In this document: positions 32,310-42,481 of the stretch, piece by piece | Numbering within the stretch: the first letter of the stretch is position 1 | Layout: each line of letters begins with the position of its first letter | Source of the DNA: Pelagophyceae sp. CCMP2097 | Taxonomy: Eukaryota; Sar; Pelagophyceae | Reading direction: 5' to 3' | NCBI GenBank assembly: GCA_026770575.1 | Contig: MU657165.1 | Span: forward strand, 727,948 to 790,039 | DNA: 62,092 nucleotides | Program-made: the position numbers and the translations under genes | Notes under the pieces: generated by a model | The model's database searches: none | The model's input: the letters and a program-made list of their open reading frames with translations, nothing else | Told to the model about the DNA's origin: nothing

Positions 32310-33491
32310 CTATGTGAGTGTGACCCAGAGGTTTGCGACGTGCTTGTTTGCCGCCGCCGAAACGGAGGCGTGCAGCGACAAGACATCAACCCGGCCCTCG
32401 GCGTCCGTGTTGAAGAAAACGATGGCGTCGCCGCGCTTGGGCGCGACAAAGAGGCCCGCGTCGCGCCCGTCGAGCGCCCGCCGCGCCGCGTCGACGGGCG
32501 AGAGCGCCGCGACGAGCGACGCTTCCGCCGCGTCGACCGCGCCGTAGGGGAAGTGCGTGCAGCCGCGCGTGTCGCCGGCGTCCTCCGGGACGGCCGCGTC
32601 GTCGAGATAGACGAGGACTGTAAGGTGCCTTCGCGGCGTTTGCGGCGTCGCGTCGTAGTGGACCTCGAAGGCGTCTCCCGGCACGTAGCGCGCGAGCTGC
32701 GCCGGCTCGAGCGAAAACGTGGCGCCACCGAGCAATTTAGCGACGCGGGCTTCCAAAAGCCGTTGCAGCGGGCCGCCCAGGACCGACACCTGGCCCGACC
32801 GCCACGCGGCGCGTGTCGCGGCGTCGGCGCCCGTCGTCTCCGCGGCGGCCCAATTCGCGCCCGAGACGAGCGCGGCGCAGGTGTCCGCGTCGACAAAGTC
32901 GGATATCCGCCAGACGCGCGCGCCGACGTGCGAGAGCCGCGCCGCGCCGCCGTCGAGGACGCCGGCGAGGCGGTCCAGCGGCAGCGCCGCGCCGACGGGC
33001 ATGCCGCCGCCGGAGCGGGCCAGCGCCTCTGCGAGGTACAGCGTCGCCTGCGCCCGAGCCGTCTTCGTGCGCGAGGACGTCTCGATTTGACGCAGTCACA
33101 AACGCACGGCGGCGTGCGCGGGGTCCTGCTTGAGCGCGGCCCTGCAGGCCTGCTCGGCGGGGCCGAGGCGGTCCTGCGCGAGATAGAACGCGGCGCGCGA
33201 GGCGAGGTTCTTGGGCGACGGGTCGTTGGCCACCGCGCAGTCGAGCAAAGCTTCCGCGCCGGAAAAGTCGCCGTTGGCCACTTCGATCGCCGCCGCGTTG
33301 GCGCAGACGACGCCGCGCGCTTTTTGGGAGAGCGCCTCTTTCGCCGTATCCAGGCGCAGCACGGTGCGGTAGAGCTGGAGCGCGCCTTTAGCGTCGCCGG
33401 CCTTGTGCGCCTCGAGCGCCGCCTTCACGAGCGCGTCGATGGGCGCCGCCGCGCGCGCAAACGCCGCGCACAAGAGCAGCGCGAAGCGCAT
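32310..33491 (-). CDS. Secreted/ER TPR-prolyl 4-hydroxylase (2OG-Fe(II) dioxygenase)
   Basis: Exons (minus) 33491-33108 and 33047-32310 join in phase 0 (donor GTGCGT, 60-bp intron) to 373 residues. Signal peptide 'MRFALLLCAAFARAAA', then two or three TPRs ('AHKAGDAKGALQLYRTVL', 'ASRAAFYLAQDRLGPAEQAC'), then the P4Hc dioxygenase fold: 'WRISDFVDADTCAALVSGAN', Fe ligands in 'FEVHYDATPQ' (HxD), 'HLTVLVYLDDA', 'DAIVFFNTDAEGRVDVLSLH' (distal His), and a Lys nine residues on ('AAANK') that would hold 2-oxoglutarate. TPR plus P4Hc is the layout of leprecan and collagen P4H subunits. It probably hydroxylates prolines of cell-wall or secreted proteins. Confidence 0.82.
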
Positions 33492-33929
33492 CGCGATTGC
33501 CGGCGTAGACGATCAAGAGAGCGGCCTGCTCCAGTGGACCCGCCGGCCGCGCAGAGTCGGAAGCTTGCAATTCGACCGTGCCACCACCTGGGGTATAGAT
33601 ATCTCCGTGGTACAATTGTACAGGGACTGGGATCCCCGTTTGCGGTGGAGGGATCTATGGGGCACCCACTCGCCTCGTGCAGCTTATCCCGCGATTACCC
33701 GCGCGAGGAGCTCCGTGCGCACGCCACAGTCTCCTCGCGTTTCCGAGGCCTCCGGGCCCGTTCAGTGATTTTACTAGGGTTCCCTAGCTGAAAACTATCG
33801 GGATCCACCTGGAGCGCACCTGGAGGGGCGTGACGCATTTTTCATTGCAAGCGGGCGGGTGGCCGCGCCGCGTCGTCGAGGTCCGGCCGCTCGGCATCTT
33901 GCCCGGCGGGCGGCGTCGACGCGCGCGCG
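33492..33929. promoter_or_regulatory. Divergent intergenic region between the P4H and bestrophin genes
   Basis: 438 bp between two divergent starts, with no supported gene. It holds a short palindromic GGTACAATTGTAC (33608-33620) and no recognisable TATA box. Probably contains both promoters; individual elements cannot be identified. Confidence 0.35.
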
Positions 33930-36008
33930 ATGGCGGCCCCCGCGGCATCGGCAATCGTGATGGAGGAGGGCCAGGGCGTCGACGGCGCGCCTCTCGAGGA
34001 CTCGGACGGGGCACCTCCCGAGGACACGTTCTCAGAGTCCGAGGGCGAAGACGCGTTCCCCTCGTCGCCGCGCGCGCCGCCCTACTGGTCCGCCGACGCC
34101 CAAGGAAACGCCCCGGACGACGCGCCGAGCCGCGCCGCCGACGGGCCGGGCACCGCGCACCGCCGCACGCGTGCGCCGCCGTGGCTGCCGCCCGGTGCGC
34201 GCGGCGCCGAGCGACGTCTAGGTTCGCTGCGCTCGGTGACTCTCATGCGATCGCCGATGAAGCGGACGTCTGCGCCGTCCCGCAGCGCACTCCGCGGCGT
34301 CCGCGAACGTTGCGCGCCGCTTCCGACGGCGGGTGGTGTAGGCGGAGTCGACGACGCGCATCATCGACGGCTCGCTCCTCTCGGCATTGCTGGACGACGC
34401 GCGGCACTCTTTGTCCGAGTCGCGCGCGTCGCTGTCCGCCGCTCTGGGCCTCGGGTCCGCAGAGGCACGCGCGCCGCAGTACCGCAGGTCGCTCAAGTGG
34501 TACGGCGCCGCGGCCAACTTGTCGACGGAGACGATGATCCCGGCGACGTTTGCGGATACCGTGGCCATCGACGAGATGCGCTGCACCCTCCTCGAGACGA
34601 GCCGCAGGTGAGCCAGACCGCAGGCGACGAGGCGCCCGTCGCGAAGGCGACCGCGACCATCGAGGATTCAGCTGTCTCCCGGAGAGCCGCGGCGACGCAA
34701 ACGTAGGCTCAACCCCGTCGACGTCGTCTGGCGCGGGGAACTCATGCTCACCGCATCCATCATCCCGCGCGTCATCCGCAGCTCCGTCGCGCGGGTGCGT
34801 TTTTGGTCGGCTGCAGTCCCACTACGCGGCGGACGTTTGTCGGCAGGTCGTTTTTGTGACTTACATCTTCACGGCCGTGATGAAGCGCGTCGGCGCAGTC
34901 AGCGGCGGTCTCGAAGACGCCACGGTGCTCAACCTTTCAGTCTTCGTCTCGTTTATCATCGTCTTCTACTCGAACCACTCTTACACGCGGTTTTACCGGC
35001 AGCACGAGAGCGTGAAGACGTGCCGGAGCTGCATCAACGACGCAGTCGCCCTCGCCAGCGCGCTCTCCGAATCCGCGCCCGACTTCATCAAGGCGCCCGC
35101 GCACCTCGCCGCATCCGCGCCGCCCGCGGCCGCGCCGGGCAAGCTGCGCAAGGAGACGGTGGAGCAGCTCTGGCGCTATTTGAACCTCGCGCACGCAGCC
35201 GGCTACTGCGCCCTCTCGCCGACGCCCGCCGCCGCGCCCCTTTTTGCAGGTCCCACGACGGTCTCTTGAGAGAGGTCTCTCGAGGGTCTCTCGAGACAGG
35301 TCAGACCCCACGACGGTCCAAGAGAGGATCCGAGAGCCGGTCCGAGAGCCGCCCGCCAGAGGTTTTTGCAGGTACACTCGGACAAATCTTTTCGAGCCTT
35401 TTGTTCGCCGCCACGGCCTCCTCGATTCGGCGGAGCGGCGCGCGTACGCCTCGCAGCGCATGGACGTCGAGGACACTTCCGCGGCGGCGTTCCACGAGTT
35501 CATCCAGTGGGCTCTATCGACAATCTCCGCGGCACGCGACCGCGGGGAACTCCAAAGTGCAAATGAGATGATCGCGCTGCAGCACCTCGTCCTCACCTTC
35601 CGCGGCGCGATGCTGACGCTGTTCGACGAGCGCTTCCAGGAGATCCCCTTTGCGTACTCGCACTTGGTCTCCTTTGTCTGTTGCGTCTACCTGCTCTTGC
35701 TGGCCGTGGACATGGGCTTGAAGTGTTCAGCACAGTCCGTGGCTTCGTGGCTCTTCCCGGCCATCGCCGTGTTTTACACGACCATCGTCGCCGTCGGCCT
35801 CATCACCGTGGGTAAAGCCATGTCGCAGCCCACGGGCCTCGACCCGGAGGCTTTTCCGATTTTCCGTTATATCGACTCGACAGTCCGCAGCAGCCGCGAC
35901 CTCATCCTCCACGACCGCCCGGCGGCAAGGGGGAGGCCCGCCACCGGCGAAGGCGCCACCGGCCGAACCGACGCCGCACACGCCGCCGCCGCCGCGGGCC
36001 TGACGTAG
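33930..36008 (+). CDS. Bestrophin-like anion channel
   Basis: A long acidic N-terminal region from ATG 33930 ('EDTFSESEGEDAFPSSP') precedes the bestrophin domain. Membrane and pore regions: 'LKWYGAAANLSTETMIPATF', 'FVTYIFTAVMKRVGAVSGGL', 'LNLSVFVSFIIVFYSNHSYT' with 'RFYRQHESVKTCRSCINDAV', 'LWRYLNLAHAAGYCALSPT', then 'TNLFEPFVRRHGLLDSAERR', 'EIPFAYSHLVSFVCCVYLLL' and 'ASWLFPAIAVFYTTIVAVGL'. The N-Y/H-x-x-Y-x-R-F motif after helix 2 and the P-F/Y-x-Y-x-H-L segment are hallmarks. Bestrophins carry chloride/bicarbonate; algal ones feed the thylakoid CO2-concentrating system. Exon borders at 34.3, 34.8 and 35.25 kb are not certain. Confidence 0.75.
35241..35373. repeat. 11-bp direct repeats flanking a probable intron of the bestrophin gene
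   Basis: TTTTTGCAGGT occurs at 35241-35251 and again at 35363-35373, each carrying an AG|GT splice-site core. The DNA between is rich in GAGAGGTCTC/TCTCGAG palindromes and doubled CCGAGAGCC. Using the two AG|GT sites as borders gives a frame mismatch downstream; acceptor CCAGAG at 35356-35361 keeps frame. Confidence 0.6.
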
Positions 36009-36654
36009 CGCATTTGTAAGAGATATCCCCAGATTCGAAGATGAGGCATGAGGCCTTTATTGCCATCACCTCTCCAGTTTGCTCTTGCCGGGATATAAAT
36101 AAACACCCTCATGCCTCATGAGGCTGTTTATTTATTCCAGATAGATCTAGGTGGTGGTGCTCAGGTGGTTCCTTGCCCAAGGTTGGGTCATCAAATGAGG
36201 CATGAGGTGTTTTATTTATATCCCGGCAAGAGAGAACTGGAGAGGTGATGGCAATAAAGGTCGAGTGGGCCCAGAGGAGAGGGCGGACGGACGCCACGAG
36301 TGGCGTACGCCGACCTGTCGTTGGCTTCCCCACTCATTGAGTGTAGTCACTCGAGTGGGTCCGTACTTGATAGATTTTAAACGCGGGGAACACACTTTTT
36401 GACACACGGACCGCGGTCTTCTTCTGTTATGCACTCCACTGAGGCTGCTACAGCCAAAAGAGTTCAGGGGTTTTCTGAGGACCCTTGTCGGCTGACCCTC
36501 TTCAGAAACATCGGCCTTCGATTGGCGATTTTGAGAGACTCCTCTCGCGCGCCGTGGCGTCGTTGCGCCTCGCGGACGCGCAAACCTTTGGGTTGCTGCC
36601 GCGGCCATCGGAAAGGGCGTGCGCGCTTCAACTCTGAGTCGAGGCCGCGTCGCC
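36009..36654. other. 645 bp intergenic, dominated by a fold-back repeat
   Basis: No gene supported. Contains the long inverted repeat at 36054-36260 and, further right, a short CACTCATTGAGTG palindrome (36333-36345). Confidence 0.6.
36054..36260. mobile_element. Fold-back element with 66-bp inverted arms
   Basis: The left arm (36054-36119) and right arm (36195-36260) are inverted copies, differing at a few positions. Both include TTGCCATCACCTCTCCAGTT and CTTGCCGGGATATAAATAAA in complementary orientation. The loop is 75 bp. The arms are AT-richer than the surroundings and contain ATATAAATAA. The short GAGGCATGAGG at the inner arm ends recurs just outside the left arm (36043-36053). No clear target duplication was found. 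Confidence 0.8.
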
Positions 36655-37373
36655 ATGCAGCGGCTCGTCGCGCTCCCGCGCAGCGCGCGGCGCCTGTCGA
36701 CGCTGCCCATGCGCGGCGCCGCCGAGCTCGTCGTGCGCAACCTGCCGCCCGACTGCGACGAGGCCACCGTGCGCGGCGCGTGAGTCGCGGCGGCGGCGCT
36801 TTTGCGGACAAAAGCGACGGACGAAAGCGGCGGACGCGTGGCGCAGGTTTGCGCCGTTCAAGGCCGTCTGCGACGTGATGAGCGTGACCATCCCCTACGA
36901 CAAGGCCGGCGTGCAGCGCGGCTTCGCCTTCGTCACCATCGAGACGGCGGCGTGCGAAACCGCGCATCGCGAGGGCGGAGAACCGGTCGGACGCAGTGAC
37001 GACAGAGTCGGTAGAGGAAGCAGAGGTTCGAGCGGCGCCGGGGAAGACCATCATCGTGGCCGTCGTGCGCCATTCCTGAGCGATTCCGAGTGCCGCACCG
37101 TATCGGGAAGATAGGTGGGAGGCGGTGAGCGGCGACCTCGACGGAGCAGAGATCGTCGCCGGCCGCCGCATCGCTGTCGAGCTCCTCGGCTGGTTCGCGC
37201 CCGCGCGAATACCTTTGAAAACCAGCGACGCCCATCGTTGTGATGGCGGGGGATCGTCGGAGTATGATGCGGGCCTGCGCTGGCCCTCGCGCCCCGCGCA
37301 CTCCCGCGCGGGCCCTCGCGGCCCCGCAGCCGGGGCTAAAAAAGGGCCTCGAAAGTGTCCTTACCCGCGTTGA
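36655..37373 (+). CDS. Single-RRM RNA-binding protein, probably mitochondrial
   Basis: Exons 36655-36779, 36847-36951 and 37115-37373 join with correct phases (donors GTGAGT, GTGCGA) to 162 residues. The Arg/Leu/Ser N-terminus 'MQRLVALPRSARRLSTLP' is a typical mitochondrial presequence. A complete RRM follows: RNP2 'LVVRNLPPDCDEATV', 'FAPFKAVCDVMSVTIPYDKA', RNP1 'RGFAFVTIET', and 'DLDGAEIVAGRRIAVELL'. After the RRM the frame stays open for about 45 low-complexity residues to 37373, overlapping the open frame of the next gene; the true end may be earlier. Likely role in organellar RNA metabolism. Confidence 0.72.
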
Positions 37374-37453
37374 CCCGGTGGCGCAGGTCGAGCGCGCCCA
37401 AGGCGCCGGCCGAGGGCCCGACGCGCCGGGAGAAGGTTGCGGCGAAGGAGGAG

Positions 37454-39205
37454 ATGCGGCAGACGGGCCGGAGCGTCGCCGTGGCGCTGAACAAGCGCCT
37501 CGTCACGGCCTCGACGGCGCACCAGGTCTTGGCCCTCTTCGAGGCGCACGGCGCCGACTACGACTACATGAACTTTAGTACCTCGTTCCATAAGCTCGGC
37601 ACCTTGAGCCGCGACTTGGTCGAGTTGACGAGCATCTCCGCGAGCTCCGCCTGGAGCACGTCGGATTCGACGTCGACGCTCGATGCTTTCGCGGCGGACG
37701 TGGTTGTTAACTTGAAGGACGACGGCCGCAAGTGGAGCCCGCAGGGCCTTTCGAACGTGGTCTGGGGCGCAGCAAAGGTGGGTCACGTCGACCCGAAGCT
37801 TTTCGACGCCGTCTCCGCGCTGGCGCCGCAGAAGATTCAGCACTTTGACCCGCAAGCTTTGGCGAACACGGTCTGGGCCTTTGCAAAAGTGGATTGCCCC
37901 GCGCCTCTGCTATTTGAAGCCGTTTCGTGGGAAGCCACGAAAAAAGTGGGCAAGTTCAGCCCGCAGGCTTTGGCGAACACTGTCTGGGCCTACGCAAGGG
38001 CGCGCCACGCCTCGCCGGTGCTGTTTGACGCTGTGGCCAACGAAGTACTGAAGAAGGTGACGAGTTTGAAGCCGCAGGCTTTGGCGAACATCGTCTGGGC
38101 CTACGCAAAGGCCGGCGTGCCGGCGCAGGCTTTGTTCGACGTCGTCGCGGAGCAGGCCTACGTCAAGATCTCCATGTTCAACGCCCAGGACCTCGCAACC
38201 ACCGCGTGGGCCTTTGCAAAGGCGGGCGTCAGAGCGCCTTCACTCTTTCAAGCCGTGGCAATCGAATCACAAAAGAAGATGAACACGTTTGATTCGCAGA
38301 CGCTGGCCAGCACCGCCTGGGCGTACGCGCACGCGCAAGTCGAGGCGCCAACGCTCTTCGCGGCTTTAGCCGACGAGTCGGTGCGCAGGATGGAGACGTT
38401 CAACGCGCAGGCTTTAGTCAACGTCGCCTGGGCCTTTGCCACCGCGGGCGTCGAGGCGCCCAAGTTGTTTGAAGCCGTGGCGGCGAACGTACCTCGCGAG
38501 GTTTCCAACTTCGACGCGCAGCAGCTTGCGAACATGGCGTGGGCCTTTTCAAAGGAGATCGACCCCACTCCAGCTTTATTCGACGCCGTCGCGGCGGAGG
38601 CGGTTGGCAAGGTCGAAACGTTTAACGCTCAGGCTCTGGCGAACATTGTCTGGGCTTTTGCAAAGACCGGCGTCCCCGCTTCCTCGTTGTTCGCCGCTGT
38701 AGCAAAGGAAGCGCCGCAGAAGATGGACTCGTTCGGCTCGCAGGCTTTGGCGAACACGGCGTGGGCCTTTGCAAAGGCGGGCGTCGAAGCGCCGTACCTC
38801 TTTCACTCCATCGCCGCTTCAGCGCCGCAGAAGATGGAGACGTTCAACCCGCAGGAGATGGCAAACATACTCTGGGCCTTTGCGACGGCCGGAGCCGAGG
38901 CGCCGGGTTTATTTGAGGCCGTCGCCGGGGCCGCGCACACAAAGGTGACGCAGTTCAATTCGCAAGAACTCTCAAACGTCGTCTGGGCCTTTGCCTCCGC
39001 GGGCGTCGACGCGCCGGTGCTGTTCGACGCCGTGGCGCTGGCGATACCAACGGCCATCTCGACGTTCCGGCCGCAGGAGCTCGCCAACGCGACTTGGGCC
39101 TTTCTCAAGGCCGGGTGCGACCCTCCCCGCGCTTTGCTCGAGGCCAACGCCGCGCACCAACGCTTCGCCATGCCGCAGGCGGATGCGTCACCCCCCCCTG
39201 CATAA
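37454..39205 (+). CDS. HPR-type 37-residue helical-repeat protein (13 units), probable organellar RNA binder
   Basis: Starts at ATG 37454 (the frame is open from 37355; an upstream exon is possible after a CGCAG acceptor at 37387). An N-terminal region of about 95 residues leads into 13 tandem units of exactly 37 residues (12 complete, the last partial) from about 37737 to 39160. Their consensus is 'QALANTVWAFAKAGVEAP' + 'LFDAVA' + 'KVxxFNP'. The invariant Q-x-L-A-N-x-x-W-A-x-A core is that of heptatricopeptide (HPR)/RAP-associated repeats, which form alpha-solenoids binding RNA in mitochondria and plastids. No C-terminal RAP domain is seen; the frame stops with 'FAMPQADASPPPA'. A different frame just beyond (39215-39315, 'VEFYFGRSTKVVYALRTGQQ') reads protein-like and could be a missed last exon. 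Confidence 0.78.
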   Translation: MRQTGRSVAVALNKRLVTASTAHQVLALFEAHGADYDYMNFSTSFHKLGTLSRDLVELTSISASSAWSTSDSTSTLDAFAADVVVNLKDDGRKWSPQGLSNVVWGAAKVGHVDPKLFDAVSALAPQKIQHFDPQALANTVWAFAKVDCPAPLLFEAVSWEATKKVGKFSPQALANTVWAYARARHASPVLFDAVANEVLKKVTSLKPQALANIVWAYAKAGVPAQALFDVVAEQAYVKISMFNAQDLATTAWAFAKAGVRAPSLFQAVAIESQKKMNTFDSQTLASTAWAYAHAQVEAPTLFAALADESVRRMETFNAQALVNVAWAFATAGVEAPKLFEAVAANVPREVSNFDAQQLANMAWAFSKEIDPTPALFDAVAAEAVGKVETFNAQALANIVWAFAKTGVPASSLFAAVAKEAPQKMDSFGSQALANTAWAFAKAGVEAPYLFHSIAASAPQKMETFNPQEMANILWAFATAGAEAPGLFEAVAGAAHTKVTQFNSQELSNVVWAFASAGVDAPVLFDAVALAIPTAISTFRPQELANATWAFLKAGCDPPRALLEANAAHQRFAMPQADASPPPA

Positions 39206-42160
39206 TTCCACCTTGGGACGAGGAGAGCGCGACGACGGTCGAATTTTACTTTGGCCGCTCGACGAAGGTGGTTTACGCCTTGAGGACCGGGCAGCAGCCG
39301 AACCTAGAAGTATGACGATCGAAAGGCTCCGTAGTCGTCGAGGGCCCCCGATGGTTTGCCAACCGACGCACATGTAGCCATCTGCTTGCGGGCAGCACAT
39401 GCCGCTGAGGCCCTGGGCGACGCAGGCGAGGTTGGCCTCGCACGTCACCTCAATATCGCCTTTATCGGGCCACGTGTCGTTGTGCGCTCGGATGGTCGGG
39501 CAGGCGTCGGAGAGTGGCCTCGTCGCGATCCAGTGCAAGAGGTTAGCCTTGGTCGCCCCGTCGTCAAAGTCTGCTTCGGGCAGGTCCGACATGGCCAGTT
39601 CCCAGGCGCCGTCGCGGTCGACGACGGCGAGGTCCGCGTACGCCAAAGCGCGCCACGGCGCCGCGACGTCAGGCTTGCCTCGGTCGAGCTGGGCCAGGAG
39701 CACGCCGACCTGGCCGCAAACGTAGTTCGGGGCTAAAAGCAGCTCCGTCAGCCCCGCCACGACGGGCAGGATGTTGATGCCGTGGACAAACTCCGGGTTG
39801 GACCCGAACCTAGACGGATGCGCGTTTGAAGAGGCTTGGAAATCGAAAATGCGCACCACGTCGTCGCGACGGCCGCCGTGCCGGCGACGGCGCCGGCCAT
39901 GCGGTTGCGCGCAAAGGCGTCGCCGTAGATGGACCGGTCGACGTTGGAGGCCTCAAAGTCGCCCTTTGGCGCCATTTGCCAGTAGAACTTGGCCCCCACG
40001 ACCTCTGTCGCCAGGAGGAGCTTGCCCCAGTTTGCGAGCTCCGCGTCGCCCACCGCGGCGCCGTAGAGCGCCACGGCGTAGTAGCCGTGCGCCGCCTCGC
40101 TGCTCGACTCTTGGCTCTTGCCCGTGTCGTAGGCGATGAGGCCCGTGGCCCACGAATGGGCGTCGAACCAGTCCTGTAATGATAATAAAATCACAGGGCG
40201 GCCCGTCCCGGAGGACCGGCGTCCAGCCCCAGAGGGCCGGGCCCTGGCAGAGTCGGCTCAACCAACTTACCTTGTACCTCGCAGTCGGGAACCGCACGTC
40301 GTGCGTCGGGCTCCCCTTTGGCCCGTTGGCGTAGTCGCGCACGAGGTCCAAGACGCGCCGCTCGTAAGCCGGGCCGAGCTCGACGCCGTGCCTCTTGAGC
40401 ACGGCGGCGACGTAGACAAAGTAGCCGTATTGGAAATGGTGATCACTGTACAACGCGTTGCCAAAGTCCTGCAGAGGGTCCGCGTATCCTAAGCGCGACA
40501 CGACGCCGCCCCACGTGGCGTCGAAGACGACGTCGTCTCGGTCCAGCCACCGCGTGAACCGCGCCTTCAAGAGCCTCAGCGCCTCGGCGGCGACGGGCGC
40601 GTTGCCGACGTCGTCGGCGACTTCGATGAGGCGGCCGAGGCGGCCGAGCTCCTTGCCCTCAAAGTAGAGCCTGCCGTAGGCGCCGAACTTTGCCTGCTGC
40701 GACGTCTCCGAGCGGACCCTCTCCAAGTCGCGGTCCAGCTGGAGAGACACCGCCGCCAAGTGGCCCGCGTCCATCGACGCAGTCCCGGGCGCCACGTAGT
40801 CGTCGTCGAAGCGCGCGTCCACCGCGAATACGTGAGCCGGCACTCCCAGCTTCCATAAATCGCCCTCGACCCAGTACATGTCCCCTTTGGCGCACTTGAA
40901 CCCAGAGTCCGCCTCGCTCAGCGCGTGGTGCGCCACGCTCAGCATCTGCAGTTCAGCCGAACCGCCGCGCTTCCGCCACGCAATGTCAAAGTTCAGCGCC
41001 GCTGCGCCGTCGATTGCCGGGTGGAAGTGAACGTCGCCGCCGGCCGCGTACGTGCCGCGCGCCTCGCAGAGCACGGCCAGCGCGGCCGAATCGGGCACGA
41101 AGCTGAGCTGCACGACGCCCTGGCCCCGGAAGACGACGGCCGTCTCCGACCGCGCCACGTCGAGGCCCGCCGACGCCGACAAAAGCCACCGAGACCCGTC
41201 GTTCAGCGTCGTCACCTAAATACAACGACTCGGGGCCTCGAGCGACCTTAGAAGACGGGTCGCACCAGGCACTCTTGGTCGTCGTCGGCGTCGCTGGCGA
41301 CGGCGCGGCCCGCAGGGACGAGCGCGAGCGTCGCTTCCGCGTACCGCAGCTCAAACGTCACGGCCGGCGCGCCTTTGGTCAGCACGGCGTCGACGCCCTC
41401 GTCGTAGCGAACGATCGCCCCCAAGTCCGAGTACTCGAGGAGGTGCCTCGGCTGCGGCGCCGCGTTACTGCCCCCGACCGCGTCCGCCGCGGACACGTAG
41501 CCGCCGCCGCAGCACGACGCCGCAAACATGCGCACGCTCGCCGCCACCGCGTCGGCGGCCGCCTACGCGTCTCTCAGATGCGCCAAACGACTCGCGCTTC
41601 CCGGCACCTGCGCCGAGGCGTCGCCCTGCCGAGGCACCGCGAGCCAGTCGACGGCGAAGACGTCGAGCTGCGCCTCGCGCGCCGTCACGCGCCTGCGACC
41701 CGTGTCCAGCCGCGCGCGGGGCGCCGGTCTCGACTCCCCAAAGGCCCTTCGCCGCTCTTTGCCGCACCTCCGCGCTGAGTAGCTGATCTTGACGGCGGTC
41801 TCGCTGCAGGCGACCTGGTAGGGCAGGAACGGCGCGGGCTTGTCTCCGGGGAGGACCAGGTTGAGCCAAAACGCCCCAGTCGGCAGCGCGGACCTGCGCG
41901 GGCGGCGTGAGGGTATACTCTTCTCGGCGCCCGTTTCGGTCGCGGTTTCGGTCGCACAGGTGTTGGAAGGCGCCCCAGGCGTCGCCGGGCGGCGCGAAGT
42001 GCGTCTGGCCGGCGTAGCGGAAGCCGCCCGTGGGCTTTCGCATGAGCTTCAAGATCAGAACGACCCCCACAGCGGCCGCAAAGGCCAGAACCGCCGTCAG
42101 CCGCCATCCGCGCGTCTCGCGCCCAGCCGGCGCCCCCGGCGACCCCGAACCTCTGCCCAT
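39188..42160 (-). CDS. Membrane-anchored GH81 endo-1,3-beta-glucanase with Cys-rich tail
   Basis: Starts at ATG 42158-42160; a type II membrane anchor 'GWRLTAVLAFAAAVGVVLIL' is followed by the GH81 start ('FWLNLVLPGDKPAPFLPYQV'). Confident exons (minus): 41215-40271, 40173-39857 and 39809-39188, preceded by an exon ending at 41266 (donor GTGCGA); N-terminal junctions at 41.55-41.95 kb are approximate. Diagnostic GH81 motifs: 'ALYSDHHFQYGYFVYVAAVL', 'KDWFDAHSWATGL', 'GKSQESSSEAAHGYYA' (catalytic Glu region), 'INILPVVAGLTELLLAP', 'DFDDGATKANLLHWIATRP'. The tail 'CEANLACVAQGLSGMCCP' is a small disulfide module common in stramenopile secreted proteins. It cleaves beta-1,3-glucans such as chrysolaminarin or callose. 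Confidence 0.85.
40174..40270 (-). mobile_element. Introner-like intron, copy 2 (in the GH81 gene)
   Basis: 97-bp intron starting GTAAGTTGGTTGAGCC and ending ATTACAG, closely related to the intron at 30030-30137. Removing it restores the conserved GH81 junction 'ARYK-DWFDAHSW'. It lacks the internal 18-bp duplication of copy 1. Confidence 0.85.
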
Positions 42161-42481
42161 ACCCGTCACCGTCGACGCCCCGAGCTCTCTCGAGCTCTCC
42201 GGATCTTTCCCTCTCGCCGAGTGAAAAGTTGACTTCAAATCCACTCATGTCAAACGAATCGATCCCAAAACTTCGACGAAGGAAGATTCCGCAAGTGCGC
42301 GCGTCTGTGCGGGCCGCAAGCGCGACGGGCGTCGAGGCGGGCGCGGGCACCGCGACAGCGCTTCCCGCGGGGACCCCGAGAGACCGCCGACTGCACGCTG
42401 CCGCCCGAGACGGCCCGAGACGGTCTTCTTACACGAGCCTTATCTCGCGCAGCGGCGCCGAGGCGCGGGCGTGTCCGCGGG

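Noticed and set aside
36054..36260. Fold-back as a retrovirus-like or LTR element
   Set aside because: Arms are inverted, not direct, and no gag/pol coding or primer-binding site is present.
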